Assembly: GCA_020628145.1 (NCBI GenBank)
Contig: JAHDFN010000005.1
Span: 1 to 45,801 of the forward strand
Length of the DNA stretch: 45,801 bases
Origin: Saprospiraceae bacterium
Lineage (GTDB): Bacteria > Bacteroidota > Bacteroidia > Chitinophagales > Saprospiraceae
Direction: 5' to 3'
In this document: in pieces, positions 45,723 through 45,801 of the stretch
Position numbering within the stretch: the stretch's first letter is position 1
Layout: every line of letters starts with the position of its first letter
Notes under the pieces: generated by a model
Seen by the model: only the letters and a program-made list of their open reading frames with translations
Database searches by the model: none
Told to the model about the DNA's origin: nothing
Program-made: the position numbers and the translations under genes

Positions 45723-45801
45723 ACATAAGTCTATTAGATGTTGTCACGAAATGTTTTTTATGTAAGACAAATGAGGGATTTTGGAAATAGGCAAGGCATT
45801 C

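Overview
The window looks like chromosomal DNA of a low-to-medium GC Bacteroidota. The signs are a 4,234-residue secreted protein ending in a gliding-motility-type (type B, type IX secretion) sorting domain, several candidate TAnnTTTG -7 elements in place of TTGACA/TATAAT promoters, a LytS/LytTR sensor-regulator pair, and lipoprotein signals including one with an acidic surface-export tail. The repeat style of the giant protein suggests the Saprospiria/Chitinophagia side of the phylum, but that is inference. No RNA gene, insertion sequence, CRISPR array or prophage was recognised.

Layout. 0.1-3.2 kb: an LPS-exporter permease (LptF/LptG) and the tRNA-modifying enzyme MnmG. 3.2-5.1 kb: two minus-strand genes of unknown role, one possibly a helical-repeat protein and one a multi-pass membrane protein. 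5.4-8.4 kb: a polyprenyl-phosphate sugar transferase, UDP-galactopyranose mutase and a fatty-acid-hydroxylase/sterol-desaturase-family protein. 8.5-12.2 kb: a LytS-like kinase overlapping its LytTR regulator, then a lipoprotein with a zinc-metalloprotease motif. 12.3-18.2 kb: a compact seven-gene minus-strand run: [2Fe-2S] ferredoxin, IscX, KdsC-like phosphatase, UbiA prenyltransferase, CoA transferase, GT-C-type glycosyltransferase and a beta-lactamase-fold hydrolase. 18.6-31.3 kb: the giant cell-surface protein, with Ig-like domains, four tandem ~391-residue super-repeats of SprB-like modules, three ~90-residue modules, a tandem-95/Big_9-like domain and the sorting domain. 31.4-33.8 kb: a DUF255 thioredoxin-fold lipoprotein and a small HNH-type protein. 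33.8-37.7 kb: a divergent UbiA-like membrane protein, a small lipoprotein, an EI24/CysZ-like protein, a probable truncated sigma-factor gene and a membrane protein of unknown function. 37.7-40.9 kb: a superfamily 1 helicase convergent with an MFS transporter. 41.3-44.3 kb: a 984-residue protein with six tandem double YegP (DUF1508) modules, a proline-rich hinge, one membrane helix and a C-terminal OmpA domain. 44.3-45.7 kb: adenylosuccinate lyase.

Theme. Housekeeping genes are interleaved with cell-envelope functions: LPS export, galactofuranose precursor synthesis, prenyl lipids, lipoproteins, a surface adhesin and a peptidoglycan-binding OmpA module. The two most unusual objects are the YegP-array/OmpA protein (41340-44294) and the super-repeat adhesin (18560-31264). 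Convergent gene pairs are often separated by clear stem-loop terminators.
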